Part shown: piece by piece, positions 8,140 through 16,603 of the stretch
Numbering within the stretch: position 1 is the stretch's first letter
Layout: each line of letters begins with the position of its first letter
DNA from: Nocardia arthritidis
GTDB taxonomy: Bacteria; Actinomycetota; Actinomycetes; Mycobacteriales; Mycobacteriaceae
Reading direction: 5' to 3'
Length of the DNA: 64,000 nt
Assembly: GCF_011801145.1 (NCBI RefSeq)
Contig: NZ_CP046172.1
Location: 7,936,001-8,000,000 of the forward strand
Made by a program: the position numbers and the translations under genes
Notes under the pieces: model-generated
What the model was told of the DNA's origin: nothing
What the model saw: the letters and a program-made list of their open reading frames with translations, nothing else
Database searches by the model: none

Positions 8140-9528
8140 TCAGAGTTGTTCGAGGACCTCCTGGGCGGCTCGCTTGCCGGAGCTGACGGCACCGTCCATG
8201 TAACCGTTCCAATGCCGGGCTGTTTCGGCGCCCGCCCAGTGCACTCGGCCGAACGGCCGACCGAGCCAGTCGCCGTAGCCGGTGAGCACGCCGGGCGCTG
8301 CGACCGAGGTGGGCCCACCCAGAGTCCACTGTTCGGCAGCCCAGTCCTGTTCCACGTAGTCGATCGTGTCGGCGGCCCTCGGGCCAACGACCTGGGCGAA
8401 GCAGCGCAGCACCGCGTCGCGCCGTTCGCGGGCCGGGCGAGGCGCCCACTTGCGCCATTCCCGGCCCCCGATGAAGCCCATGAGCACGCCCGGCGCACCG
8501 TCAGGCGGGGTGTTGTCGAACATCGACTGGATCGGGGTGCCATCGCGTAGCAAGGCCGTGCCGGACAGTCCATCCGCGCGCCAGAACGGCTCCGGGTAGA
8601 TCGCCTCGACCTTCATGAGCGTGCCGAACGGCAGCCGTTGCAACAGCTGATCCTGCTGCGACGGCAGCAGCGGCTCCCACACGATCCGGCTGGCCAACAC
8701 CGGCGGAACTGCCACTATCACCCGAGATGCCTGCCAGTTGCCGGCATCGGAGTCGACGGTGACGTGGTTGCCTTGCTGAGCGATGCGTCGTACCGGGGCG
8801 CCCAGCCGGACGCACCCGTCGAGTTGCTCGGACATCCTGATCGACAGGATCTGGGAACCACCGATGAATCGGCTGTCCTGTGCGCCGCCTTCGGCCGCCA
8901 GGCCTCGCGTCAATCGCCCGGGCGTGTGTTCGTCACCGAACATCGCGAAGTACCAGAGACTGAACAGCAGCGACGCATCGCGCGCATCGCCGCCGTAGAT
9001 GATGTTGAGGAAAACATCCATCAGCTCGATGGCATTGTCGGTGATCTTCAGCTTGCGCAGCCACGACTCCAACGTCTGACCATCCCACTCACGTGCGTTG
9101 TCGGCCTTCCACGGCTCATCCGGTGAGATCTTTCGCACCTGCCGGTCGATCCGGGCCATCGTGACCAGGAGATCCGCGGCGGCTGCCAGGTCCGGTGGGA
9201 GCGCGCCGGTATAACGCTTGGCTTTGCCCTTGTGGACATAGACGTCCTCGCCGCCCGTACTGGCTTTGAACGTGCCCACCCCCAGTTCCTCGGCGAGGGC
9301 GAGGACATGACCTTGAGTCGGGCCGACGTACTGCCCGCCGAGTTCGGTGACCCGGCCATCGCCCAGATCGTGATTCACGGTACGACCCCCAACCCGATCG
9401 CGGGCCTCGAGCACGACGACGGATCGACCCGCCGCGGCCACCTGCCGGGCGGCGGTGAGCCCGGCCAGACCGGCACCGACCACCACCACATCCACGACAC
9501 GGCTCGATACCTGATCTTGTGCAGCCAT
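8140..9528 (-). CDS. Flavin monoamine oxidase
   Basis: 462 residues, ATG at 9528 with TAGGAG upstream. The N-terminal VVVVGAGLAGLTAARQ is the Rossmann FAD motif, followed by LEARDRVGGRT and ELGGQYVGPTQG. The C-terminal RVHWAGAETARHWNGYMDGA completes the flavin amine oxidase fold. These enzymes oxidise primary amines such as putrescine or tyramine to aldehydes, releasing ammonia and H2O2. No export signal is present, so it should be cytosolic. It starts 9 nt after the secreted protein gene at 9538, so the two form an operon, divergent from a PadR regulator. The substrate cannot be told from sequence. Confidence 0.9.
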   Translation of the reverse strand: MAAQDQVSSRVVDVVVVGAGLAGLTAARQVAAAGRSVVVLEARDRVGGRTVNHDLGDGRVTELGGQYVGPTQGHVLALAEELGVGTFKASTGGEDVYVHKGKAKRYTGALPPDLAAAADLLVTMARIDRQVRKISPDEPWKADNAREWDGQTLESWLRKLKITDNAIELMDVFLNIIYGGDARDASLLFSLWYFAMFGDEHTPGRLTRGLAAEGGAQDSRFIGGSQILSIRMSEQLDGCVRLGAPVRRIAQQGNHVTVDSDAGNWQASRVIVAVPPVLASRIVWEPLLPSQQDQLLQRLPFGTLMKVEAIYPEPFWRADGLSGTALLRDGTPIQSMFDNTPPDGAPGVLMGFIGGREWRKWAPRPARERRDAVLRCFAQVVGPRAADTIDYVEQDWAAEQWTLGGPTSVAAPGVLTGYGDWLGRPFGRVHWAGAETARHWNGYMDGAVSSGKRAAQEVLEQL

Positions 9529-9537
9529 CGGTTTCTC

Positions 9538-10932
9538 CTATCGGTCCACTGCGGATTGAACGGGGATGCGCACGGCCTCGGCACCAGGTAGGTCGAGCGC
9601 CGCAATGCCGTCGGCGACGGGCTCATTGGCTGTGTCACAAGGTCGAGAAGATCGGTTGGGCTGGGCGAACCGGCCCGTGGCGGCAGTCACCGCTGGAGTG
9701 GCGAGAGTGGCGGCAGTATCGAGTGAATTCGTGATGGTGAGGTACTGCACCAGTTGCGGTGTCGGGTTCTGGGCGGCCCGGACACCGGTGTCGTCGAGGG
9801 GGTTCTCGCCAGCTCGGACCAGTCGCTCAACCCCGTCGACACCGTATGCGGCCACCGCTGTCTCGAGCGAATAGATCGGAATGGAGGTCGCCCCGAGAGC
9901 GCGGGCGAGCCGCACATCGTCGACGAGGGTGTTCAGCTCCCGGTAGACACCGTCGCCGGCGATGCCCAACGTCAACTGTCCGCGCTCGGCACCGACCTGC
10001 CGGGCCTGCTGTGCGTAGTGCGCGATCAAGCCGGGACCGGGGTCGGCGCCCATCACCTCGGCGACGGTGCTTCGATACGCCTGGAAATACAGAGTCTGCG
10101 CGCCGCGCGGGAGCCCCCACAGACCGAGGGCATTCTGCAGGGCGAGGTCGCCGTTGGCCAGGTCGTCGAGGACGAACGGCACCGGCGCGCCGACCACCCG
10201 TCCGAAATGCTCTCGTGCGTAGTTGTACACCGCGTCGTACTGTTCGATGGCACGGCACTGTGCAGCCGGGTCGATGAAGCGCGTCTGCTCGACTGCATCC
10301 ATTCGCCCGGCGACCAATGCGTTGATGGAGTCCACGGGCGGCTCCATGTCGTAGGCGACACCGGCAATGTCGAGGTGGTTGTCGCGGACCCATTCGGTGA
10401 GGGCAGTGGTGGCGGTGAGTTGGGCGGGCGCGTTGTCCTGTGTCGCCCAATACCCATCCTCATACGGCACGGCAACCCAGGCGAACACCGGTACGCCAAG
10501 CTGGTTGGCCCGCCGAATGATCGGCAGAGCGTCGCCTTCGAGGCGGCCGTGCGGCACAGCACCGAAGTCGCGTCCATAGCGCAGGTGGAAGTAGATCGGT
10601 ACTCGATGCCGTTGCAGCATCGCCCACAACTCGGGCGTCCACATACTCAGATCGCGATCGGCCCAGTAGTCGGCCGCGCGGGCCGGGTAGCCCGACGGCC
10701 CGCCTTCCCCCAGAAATCGTTCGCCCGCCCAGAACCCGACCACCGAGGACGCACCGCCCGGCGACACGCCGCCACGGACACCCGGGTCCGCTGACGCGAC
10801 CGGCACAGGCGCCAGCGAAGCCAGCATGATCACCGCCGCCCCTAGCGCCGAAACGCCGATCATGGCAAGCCGGGAGATTCTTCGGCGACCGGTTCGGTCG
10901 CGAAGGAGCCGATTGCGGCCAGATACACCCAC
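9538..10932 (-). CDS. Secreted TIM-barrel-like protein of unknown function
   Basis: The likely start is a GTG at 10932, with GGAAGGAACGAGG just upstream, giving about 464 residues; the frame stays open further up without a comparable site. A basic n-region (RNRLLRDRTGRRR), a hydrophobic segment and VASADPG form an export signal. The mature protein has alternating strand/helix signatures such as VPIYFHLRYGRDF, GVPVFAWVAVPY and IAGVAYDMEPP, suggesting a glycosidase-like barrel. The acidic DMEPP could be catalytic. No specific family is recognised. It is upstream of and co-transcribed with the amine oxidase. Confidence 0.7.
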   Translation of the reverse strand: MGVSGRNRLLRDRTGRRRISRLAMIGVSALGAAVIMLASLAPVPVASADPGVRGGVSPGGASSVVGFWAGERFLGEGGPSGYPARAADYWADRDLSMWTPELWAMLQRHRVPIYFHLRYGRDFGAVPHGRLEGDALPIIRRANQLGVPVFAWVAVPYEDGYWATQDNAPAQLTATTALTEWVRDNHLDIAGVAYDMEPPVDSINALVAGRMDAVEQTRFIDPAAQCRAIEQYDAVYNYAREHFGRVVGAPVPFVLDDLANGDLALQNALGLWGLPRGAQTLYFQAYRSTVAEVMGADPGPGLIAHYAQQARQVGAERGQLTLGIAGDGVYRELNTLVDDVRLARALGATSIPIYSLETAVAAYGVDGVERLVRAGENPLDDTGVRAAQNPTPQLVQYLTITNSLDTAATLATPAVTAATGRFAQPNRSSRPCDTANEPVADGIAALDLPGAEAVRIPVQSAVDR

Positions 10933-11020
10933 GATCCTCGTTCCTTCCTGCCGAGCCGGACGGCACCACTCAGTGCCGGACGGGCCGGCTCGACCCATCT
11001 GCAGTAAGTGTTCAGACATC

Positions 11021-11092
11021 TATGTGTGTAAACACCTATATGCGCAGGCATCGGCGAGTGTAGGGTATCTGGTATATGTGTGCAAGCACATA
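11021..11092. promoter_or_regulatory. Candidate PadR operators in the divergent promoter
   Basis: The interval between the secreted-protein gene and padR holds two similar palindromic sites. One at 11075-11092 is tatgtg-tgcaag-cacata, with perfect 6-bp arms. A less perfect relative (tatgtgtgtaaacacctata) is at 11021-11040. PadR proteins bind inverted repeats of this kind, typically with TGT...ACA cores. Placement next to both divergent starts suggests autoregulation and control of the amine-oxidase operon. Confidence 0.55.
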
Positions 11093-11102
11093 GGAGGTGT
11101 GG

Positions 11103-11681
11103 ATGCTCGACTACGTGATCCTCGGAACGCTCGCGCTACATCCCATGTCGGGCTACGACCTGGGCAAACGAATGGACGGACCGGGCCGGTTCATCGGTTA
11201 CCGAGTCGGCCTGCCACAGATCTATCGCACCCTGGCCAAGCTCACCGATCGCGGTCTGGTCGCATTCGATGTCGACCCACGCGATGGCCGACCCGCCGCC
11301 AAGGTGTATCGGCTCACTGCTCCGGGCCAACAAGCGCTGCTGGAGTGGGCCCACTCGCCGTATGAACCCGCACCGAGACCGATGGACCCCGATTTCATGC
11401 TCCGCTTCTTGTTCGCCGGAATCCTCGGCCACGACATCGCCATTGGAATCTTGCGGACGGAACTCGAATACCGACGCGCGCAACGACACGATCCCATGTC
11501 CATCGACGAACTCGTCGCCGATAACGACCCCATCGCCGACATCGACCCAGCCTGGGCCGCCCACATCATGCATACCGCACACGAATACGGCCGCTCGTCC
11601 ATGACCGCCTACATCGCCTGGCTCGAAGCCACCCTCGCCGAGTTCGAAAACAGCCATCCGGCAGCGACTTCCGCGAGCTGA
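11103..11681 (+). CDS. PadR-family transcriptional regulator
   Basis: 192 residues. I chose the ATG at 11103 because AGGAGG lies 5 nt upstream; the GTG two codons earlier overlaps that site. The N-terminal winged helix (LDYVILGTLALHPMSGYDLG, then QIYRTLAKLTDRGLV and the wing DGRPAAKVYRLT) is typical PadR. The C-terminal half is the helical dimerisation domain ending in YIAWLEATLAEF. It is divergent from the secreted protein/amine oxidase operon, with matching inverted repeats between them, so it probably represses that operon in response to an unknown ligand. Confidence 0.88.
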   Translation: MLDYVILGTLALHPMSGYDLGKRMDGPGRFIGYRVGLPQIYRTLAKLTDRGLVAFDVDPRDGRPAAKVYRLTAPGQQALLEWAHSPYEPAPRPMDPDFMLRFLFAGILGHDIAIGILRTELEYRRAQRHDPMSIDELVADNDPIADIDPAWAAHIMHTAHEYGRSSMTAYIAWLEATLAEFENSHPAATSAS

Positions 11682-11689
11682 ATCAGCGG

Positions 11690-12260
11690 GCGCAAGACCC
11701 GAATGGTCCTCGGTCGTCGCCCGGCGGCTGCAGGTTGAGTGGCCCAAGCACCCGATTCATCTCCGTGGTGAAATCCGGGTCATACTGGCCTTCCAGGTCT
11801 TGGTAGCCTGCCACGACACCCCGCCAGCCTCGAGAATCTGCCGCAGCGTCTCGCGGCTGATGTCCGCGATCTGGTTGATACGCAACTACTTCCGCGACCT
11901 TCGACAAACTCCATGCCGAGAACGGCCAGCCCAGGTCGCGGCGGTAGCACAGGGCGATCTGACGGATCCGATCACGCGTCGCGGGATCGGTCTTCGCCGG
12001 TCTGCCCCCGTTCCATTTTGGGTCCAGAACGTCGAACCCTTTCTCTTAGAAGTCGTGAATCACTTGCCGCACATACGATTCCGATACCTGCATCAGCTTC
12101 GCGATCAGCGGCACCGGCTGATGCTGCCGAAGCCATCACCACGACCGCGCGACGCATCCGCACCGGCTGTTTACTGCGCCGCACGATCTGCGGCAGCTCC
12201 GCCCTTCCTCCGATGTCACCGCCCTGACGAAGACATCCGGCTTCCGAGCCACCGGCACCG
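11690..12260 (-). pseudogene. IS630-family transposase remnant with frameshifts
   Basis: Reading leftward, segments in different frames match the helix-turn-helix region of IS630-type transposases: PVPLIAKLMQVSESYVRQVI, then DPKWNGGRPAKTDPATRDRI, then RRDLGWPFSAWSLSKVAEV, then ISRETLRQILEAGGVSWQAT. An in-frame stop (in the DF-stop-EKGFD stretch) and at least two frame changes interrupt it. The DDE catalytic half is missing. It is a decayed insertion sequence sitting just inside repeat copy B. Confidence 0.75.
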
Positions 12261-12296
12261 CCTCTACCGGCAGCATCCCAACACACTTAATTCGGT

Positions 12297-12459
12297 GCTT
12301 ACGGAGCGGTTGTCAAGATGAAATGCGCTGCGGCACAGCCTATCCACAGCCCCGCAGTAGCGGCCGCCAACCGTAACCCTGTCAACGCGCGGTTCGTATA
12401 CTGTCCGCAAACGCAAAATCCGCAGGTACTCGACCTGCGGATTTTGTTCGAGTGGGCCT
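12297..12459 (+). repeat. 163-bp direct repeat, copy B
   Basis: Second copy of the segment at 7304-7466, same orientation, seven mismatches. Its hairpin at 12415-12445 has perfect 13-bp arms (aaaatccgcaggt / acctgcggatttt) around actcg. The A-rich and T-rich flanks give it the look of a bidirectional terminator. Copy B lies about 180 bp from the 3' end of tRNA-Ala. Confidence 0.9.
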
Positions 12460-12523
12460 AACGCTGCACAACCCGAACACTTTCGATAGGTGACGTCGCC
12501 ACTAAAGGTGACCACAGATTCCG

Positions 12524-12576
12524 GGGGTCCGGGGGCACGCCCCCGGCCGGGGGCGTGGGGGCTTGGCCCCCACAAA
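12524..12576. repeat. GC-rich palindromic cluster
   Basis: Two overlapping G5/C5 hairpins: gggggcacgcccccggccgg, then gggggcttggccccc. Such runs are common as dispersed intergenic elements in high-GC actinobacteria. It lies downstream of the tRNA and may contribute to termination. Confidence 0.5.
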
Positions 12577-12597
12577 AGATGACGATGATCGAAAACA

Positions 12598-12632
12598 TCG
12601 AAGGCGTGCCCGCCGAGCGAGCACGCCTTCGA
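12598..12632 (-). terminator. Hairpin terminator after tRNA-Ala
   Basis: Perfect 12-bp stem tcgaaggcgtgc / gcacgccttcga around an 11-base loop, starting 5 nt beyond the 3' end of the tRNA. Reading leftward it is followed by an A/T-containing stretch (gttttcgatcatc). Confidence 0.75.
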
Positions 12633-12637
12633 TCGAG

Positions 12638-12710
12638 TGGAGCTAAGGGGACTCGAACCCCTGACCCCCACACTGCCAGTGTGGTGCGCTACCAGCTGCG
12701 CCATAGCCCC
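12638..12710 (-). tRNA. tRNA-Ala (anticodon GGC)
   Basis: Reading leftward from 12710, the 73-nt sequence begins GGGGCTA and ends TAGCTCCA, forming a 7-bp acceptor stem. The D arm is GCGC...GCGC around AGCTGGTA. The anticodon arm is CCACA-CTGGCAG-TGTGG with anticodon GGC, reading alanine GCC/GCU codons. The T arm is GGGG-TTCGAGT-CCCC. The 3' CCA is not encoded. A 12-bp hairpin terminator follows. Confidence 0.95.
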
Positions 12711-12820
12711 TGGTTGGGTGCGCTCCGGGTTTCCCGTGCGCCTGAATGAAGTTACACCACGGGGATCTCGGCGACCAAATCGCCTGGATTGGGCGCGGAT
12801 TATGCCCTAGACTCGAACAC

Positions 12821-14194
12821 ATGTTCGATCACAATGATCTCTCGACTGTGGACTTCCAGGCCATGAGTGACGAGGGGCTGATCGATGCCCTTCGCGTGGC
12901 ACACGGGTCGGTGGCGGTGGCGCAGGCGGCGGAGGTGTTCGCGGCGCGGGAGCTGTACCGGCGGCATCGGGCGGCGAACGCGGAGCCGGGGCCGGATGGG
13001 GTGCGGGCGGGCGAATTCGCGGCTACGGAGGCGGCGCTCGCGCTGCGCGTCGACGAGGCGACAGCGGGTGCGCTGATCGATATCGGTTTGGCGCTGGAGG
13101 ATTCGCTGCCGCGCACGCGGGCGGCGTTCGCGCGCGGGCGAATCGATCTGGCGCAGGTGCGGGTGATCGTCGACAGCACCCGGGCGGTGGCGCGCGAGGC
13201 GTTGGACGAGCTCGAACCGGAACTGCTCGCGACGGCTGAGCACAGCACGCCCAATCGGCTGTGGCAGGCGGCGCGGCGCTGGGTGATGCGGCTGGATCCC
13301 GTTGGGGCACAACGGCGCCGGGAACGCCGCCAGGACGACCGAGACGTGCGCATCCGCACCATGCGCGACAGTATGGCGGTATTCGACGGCCTGCTACCCG
13401 CACCCGGCGCGCAGACGGTGGCGATGCGATTGCGCGAGATGAGCCTGCAGGTGTGCGCGGCCGATCCACGCACCATGCCGCAGCGCCGCGCCGACGCGCT
13501 CGTCGCGCTCGCCGACGGCTCCGGTCGATTGCGGTGCGGTTGCGGGCGCGGCGCGCGCTGCCCGAATAACGCCGTGCCGAGCGAACCGCCGCGCAGGCCG
13601 CTGATCCAGATCGGAATTCCGGCCGACACCCTGCTCGGCATGCGTGAAGCGCCCGCCTTCCTGGCCGGTTACGGACCGATCGATGCCGCGCTCGCCCGCA
13701 TCCTCGCCGAACACGCCCGCTTCGAGGTGATTCCGGAACGGCCGGACGGTGCGGACGCGCTAGCCGAGCGCGAGGTGCGCGCGATGGACGGCATGTGCCG
13801 CTTCCCCGGCTGCATACTCCCGGCCGCCGAATCGGATCTCACGAACCTCGACGCGAAACAGATATCGCTGTGCTCCCGCCATCTACGCCTGAAAACCTTG
13901 GCGGACAAGGGAAAACAAGGTTGGCAGGTGGAGTTCGCCCGCCACGATCGGTTGGACTGGCGCACCCCGACCGGCGAGCGGCACAGCACGGTTCACGAGG
14001 GCGCGCGATACCTGTTCCCGCACACCGACATCGGGGCACCGATCGTCGAATTTCCGTCCACGACAATTGAACCGGATAAGAAGGCGGATCTCACGCATCC
14101 GTTGCACGGCCACGTCGTGCTGCACCGGCAACTGTCCCGTATCGCGCCCGACGATGAAATCCCGGACAACGCGGCAAGTTCCGCGTCCAATTGA
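12821..14194 (+). CDS. 13E12/DUF222 HNH-like protein with degenerate nuclease motif
   Basis: 457 residues from the ATG at 12821 (MFDHNDLSTVDF); an upstream in-frame ATG at 12746 is less likely because it adds only unrelated sequence. The long N-terminal helical region is the DUF222 (13E12 repeat) domain, abundant in mycobacteria, nocardiae and gordoniae. At the C-terminus CRFPGC and LCSRHLRLKTL keep the zinc-type Cys frame of the HNH domain. However, the usual D-H-x-x-P core between them is missing (ESDLTNLDAKQI), so the nuclease is probably inactive. A 14-bp stem terminator follows the stop. Confidence 0.85.
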   Translation: MFDHNDLSTVDFQAMSDEGLIDALRVAHGSVAVAQAAEVFAARELYRRHRAANAEPGPDGVRAGEFAATEAALALRVDEATAGALIDIGLALEDSLPRTRAAFARGRIDLAQVRVIVDSTRAVAREALDELEPELLATAEHSTPNRLWQAARRWVMRLDPVGAQRRRERRQDDRDVRIRTMRDSMAVFDGLLPAPGAQTVAMRLREMSLQVCAADPRTMPQRRADALVALADGSGRLRCGCGRGARCPNNAVPSEPPRRPLIQIGIPADTLLGMREAPAFLAGYGPIDAALARILAEHARFEVIPERPDGADALAEREVRAMDGMCRFPGCILPAAESDLTNLDAKQISLCSRHLRLKTLADKGKQGWQVEFARHDRLDWRTPTGERHSTVHEGARYLFPHTDIGAPIVEFPSTTIEPDKKADLTHPLHGHVVLHRQLSRIAPDDEIPDNAASSASN

Positions 14195-14253
14195 CCATCG
14201 GAATGCTCGACGCCCTGCGGACCAGGGGGCTGGGATATGCCGCATCGTCGAGC

Positions 14254-14289
14254 GGGCCGGGCCGTCGACTGGTGGCGACGGCCCGGCCC
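14254..14289. terminator. Bidirectional hairpin terminator
   Basis: Perfect 14-bp stem gggccgggccgtcg / cgacggcccggccc around an 8-base loop, between the convergent HNH-like gene and the DsbA-like gene. It can serve both. Confidence 0.8.
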
Positions 14290-14294
14290 CAACA

Positions 14295-15041
14295 TCACTT
14301 GGTGAGCGAGACCACCCATTCGGAATTGCGCCAATCCACCTTCTTGCCACCATCGAGCACCGTAGGAGTTCCGGCATCTTTACCGATCGCGGCATGCAGC
14401 GAATCCATCCCCGCGTTCGCATCGGCCTTGGCGGCATCGATCCGCGAGCCGCCGCCGATGCATTGCACCACCGATTCCGGCGCGCCGGCCACCCGGGCGA
14501 CGGCGGCGAGCTCGTCGTTGCTCAGGTCGCTGCCGCCCTCCTTCGGCTGCTTGTCGGTGAAGAGCAGCTCATGGAATTTCGAGTACACCGGACCCGAACC
14601 AGCTTGCGCCACACACTGATTCGCGGCTATCGCCCTGGTCGAGTAGTTCTTGCTGCCGGATCGCTGGTCGAGGAAGTTCAGCAGGTGGTACCGCACGGCG
14701 AGCTTGCCTTCGTCGATCTGCTGCGCGATCTCCTGCCCGTGGATGCGCTCCAGCGACCCGCAGGCGGGGCACAGCGGATCCTCGTAGAGGTCGATGGTCT
14801 TGGTGGCGCCGTCCTTGCCGAGCAGGATCACCCCGTCCTGCTGCACCGCCGAGTGCACATTCTGGTTGCGGACCGGACCGTAGCCGTCGTTGCGGATGCT
14901 CGGCTCGTCGTGCCCCCACTGGAACGCCAGAATCACGATCAACACGACGAGGGCGAGCGCGACGCCGCCGAGCGCGTAGGTGGTTTTGCTGGACATCGGA
15001 CGCGGGTTGTAGTTCGAACGCGATTCGCTCACCCGAACCAC
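14295..15041 (-). CDS. Membrane-anchored DsbA-like thiol oxidoreductase (CPAC)
   Basis: Up to 248 residues; both starts are GTG (15041 or, three codons in, 15032). One N-terminal transmembrane helix (YALGGVALALVVLIVILAF) anchors a thioredoxin-fold DsbA domain facing outward. LYEDPLCPACGSLERIHG carries the CPAC redox motif, and DAGTPTVLDG holds the cis-Pro loop. Actinobacterial proteins of this type form or isomerise disulfides in exported proteins. Two further Cys (NQC and VQC) are in the helical insert. It is divergent from a second DsbA-like gene, so the pair probably shares a promoter region. Confidence 0.87.
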   Translation of the reverse strand: MVRVSESRSNYNPRPMSSKTTYALGGVALALVVLIVILAFQWGHDEPSIRNDGYGPVRNQNVHSAVQQDGVILLGKDGATKTIDLYEDPLCPACGSLERIHGQEIAQQIDEGKLAVRYHLLNFLDQRSGSKNYSTRAIAANQCVAQAGSGPVYSKFHELLFTDKQPKEGGSDLSNDELAAVARVAGAPESVVQCIGGGSRIDAAKADANAGMDSLHAAIGKDAGTPTVLDGGKKVDWRNSEWVVSLTK

Positions 15042-15218
15042 TCTGCCGCAACCGCGACACCGGATTCGCTCGGGGCGGGCCGGGCGCGCCGTGTGTCACA
15101 TCCGTCTGAACAGGTAGCTAGGGATTTTCTAAGGTTCGTTGTCCATGATGGCGCTGGCCTGCCCGGCTGCAGCGGCGGGGCGATATGGGCGACGACAGGA
15201 AGGCGGGTTGATCCCGAG

Positions 15219-15983
15219 GTGAGCAGGCGGTCTGGTCGAAAAGGTGCGGTGACGGCGGCGCGGCAGGCCGGACGCGGGCGCGGTGTCCTGGTCCAGGTGC
15301 TGGTCGCCGGGGTGCTGGTCGCCTTGGTCGCCGGAATCGGCATCAGCTTGGCGGTCCGCCGTTCACACGACAACGTCGCGGTTCCGGCGATTACCGGGCA
15401 ATCGCAGAGCGGTGTTGTCGGCTCGCTCACCGACACCGGCGCCATCCGCATCGGCAAACCGGATGCCGGTGTCACCGTGCGGATCGTCTCCGACGCCCAG
15501 TGCCCGTACTGCAAGCTGTTCGAATCCGCGAGCGCCGCGACGCTGACCGACGCGATCCGAAAGGGCACCGCGGCCGTCGAATACAACATCGTCTCGTTCC
15601 TGGACCCGGCCTCCTCCGGCACCAGGTATTCCACCCGCGCCGCGAACGCCGCGTACGTCGTCGCCGCGGCGGATCCGGCGAAGTTCCCGGACTGGGTGGC
15701 CGCCCTGTTCGCCCAGCAGCCCCCGGAGGGCGGCACCGGCCTGACCGACGAGCAGCTGATCCAGCTCTCCGCGGCCGCCGGCTACACCGATCCCGCTGTC
15801 GCCCAGGCGATCACGGGTGGCAAGTACGACGCGTACGTGCAGAAGGTCAGCAGAGACGTTGCGAAGAGCGGTATTACGGCCACCCCATCGGTTTTCGTGA
15901 ACGGCAGGCAACTCACGTCGCAGCAGGACCTCTACGGCCCGGACGGACTGCGGAAGGCCATCGACGCGGCCAAGGAGTCGTGA
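15219..15983 (+). CDS. Membrane-anchored DsbA-like thiol oxidoreductase (CPYC)
   Basis: 254 residues from a GTG at 15219, with GGAAGG upstream; a later GTG at 15249 is possible. The frame is open for another 1.1 kb upstream, but that part is the antisense of the neighbour. A basic start, one membrane helix (VLVQVLVAGVLVALVAGIGI) and a DsbA fold follow. SDAQCPYCKLFES holds the CPYC motif and ITATPSVFVNG the cis-Pro loop. Only the two active-site Cys are present, unlike the divergent paralogue. Predicted extracytoplasmic disulfide chemistry. Confidence 0.87.
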   Translation: MSRRSGRKGAVTAARQAGRGRGVLVQVLVAGVLVALVAGIGISLAVRRSHDNVAVPAITGQSQSGVVGSLTDTGAIRIGKPDAGVTVRIVSDAQCPYCKLFESASAATLTDAIRKGTAAVEYNIVSFLDPASSGTRYSTRAANAAYVVAAADPAKFPDWVAALFAQQPPEGGTGLTDEQLIQLSAAAGYTDPAVAQAITGGKYDAYVQKVSRDVAKSGITATPSVFVNGRQLTSQQDLYGPDGLRKAIDAAKES

Positions 15984-16034
15984 CCATCCCACCCTGCTCA
16001 ACCTAGCGAACAGATCCGGGACGAAGGCACGGAA

Positions 16035-16565
16035 TCATTTCATCCTGGCGCGGTAGGCCGCGACGGCGTTGCGGTTGCCGCACGCGGTGCTGCAGTAGCG
16101 CCGGGACCGGTTCCGCGACGAATCGAAAACGATTCCCTCGCATGACTTGTCGGCACAGATCGACAGCCTGCTCAATTCGTCGGCACGGATCAGATCGACC
16201 ATCGCCATCGCGGTCTCGACGGCGATTCGCACCGCGAGCGGGGCCGTCGCGGGCACCGCGTGAATGTGGTAGTCGAGGTCGTCGTGCCGGACCAGTTGCG
16301 GCAGCGCCCGATTCGCGGCCAGGGTCTCGTTCACCAGCCGCACCGCGGTATCGCGATCGCCGGTGAGCATGCGGCGCAGCGGCGGCCGCAGCGCGCGCAC
16401 CGCCGCCAACTCCTCGGCATCGCCCGCATGTACTCCCGAATACGCGAACTTCACGAAAAATGCGTCCAGCTGGGCGATTTCGGTCAGCGTGTCCGGCGGC
16501 TCCGCCGAGTTGACCAGCTCAACCGCGGCCCGCAACGCGCATTCGATGTCATCAGCGAAAAGCAC
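16035..16565 (-). CDS. CGNR zinc-finger transcriptional regulator
   Basis: 176 residues. The N-terminal three quarters fit the ABATE (putative stress-sensing) domain, and the C-terminus is a treble-clef CGNR zinc finger: SICADKSCEGIVFDSS then RRYCSTACGNRNAVAAYRAR. This is the standard two-domain layout. It is divergently transcribed from an EamA-family exporter 38 bp away, with an AT-rich gap containing a likely promoter (near 16570). It probably regulates that exporter. Confidence 0.88.
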   Translation of the reverse strand: MLFADDIECALRAAVELVNSAEPPDTLTEIAQLDAFFVKFAYSGVHAGDAEELAAVRALRPPLRRMLTGDRDTAVRLVNETLAANRALPQLVRHDDLDYHIHAVPATAPLAVRIAVETAMAMVDLIRADELSRLSICADKSCEGIVFDSSRNRSRRYCSTACGNRNAVAAYRARMK

Positions 16566-16603
16566 TTTGACATATTATATCATTGCCCCTAGCGTAATGA
16601 GTC

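Noticed and set aside
12638..12710. tRNA-Ala as attachment site for the repeat-bracketed segment
   Set aside because: No copy of the tRNA 3' end is present at the other boundary near 7.3 kb, and the 163-bp repeat is not part of the tRNA; no integrase gene is present.
14067..15218. Plus-strand extension upstream of the second DsbA gene
   Set aside because: This part is antisense to the HNH tail and the first DsbA gene; only from the GTG at 15219 does it look like a protein start.
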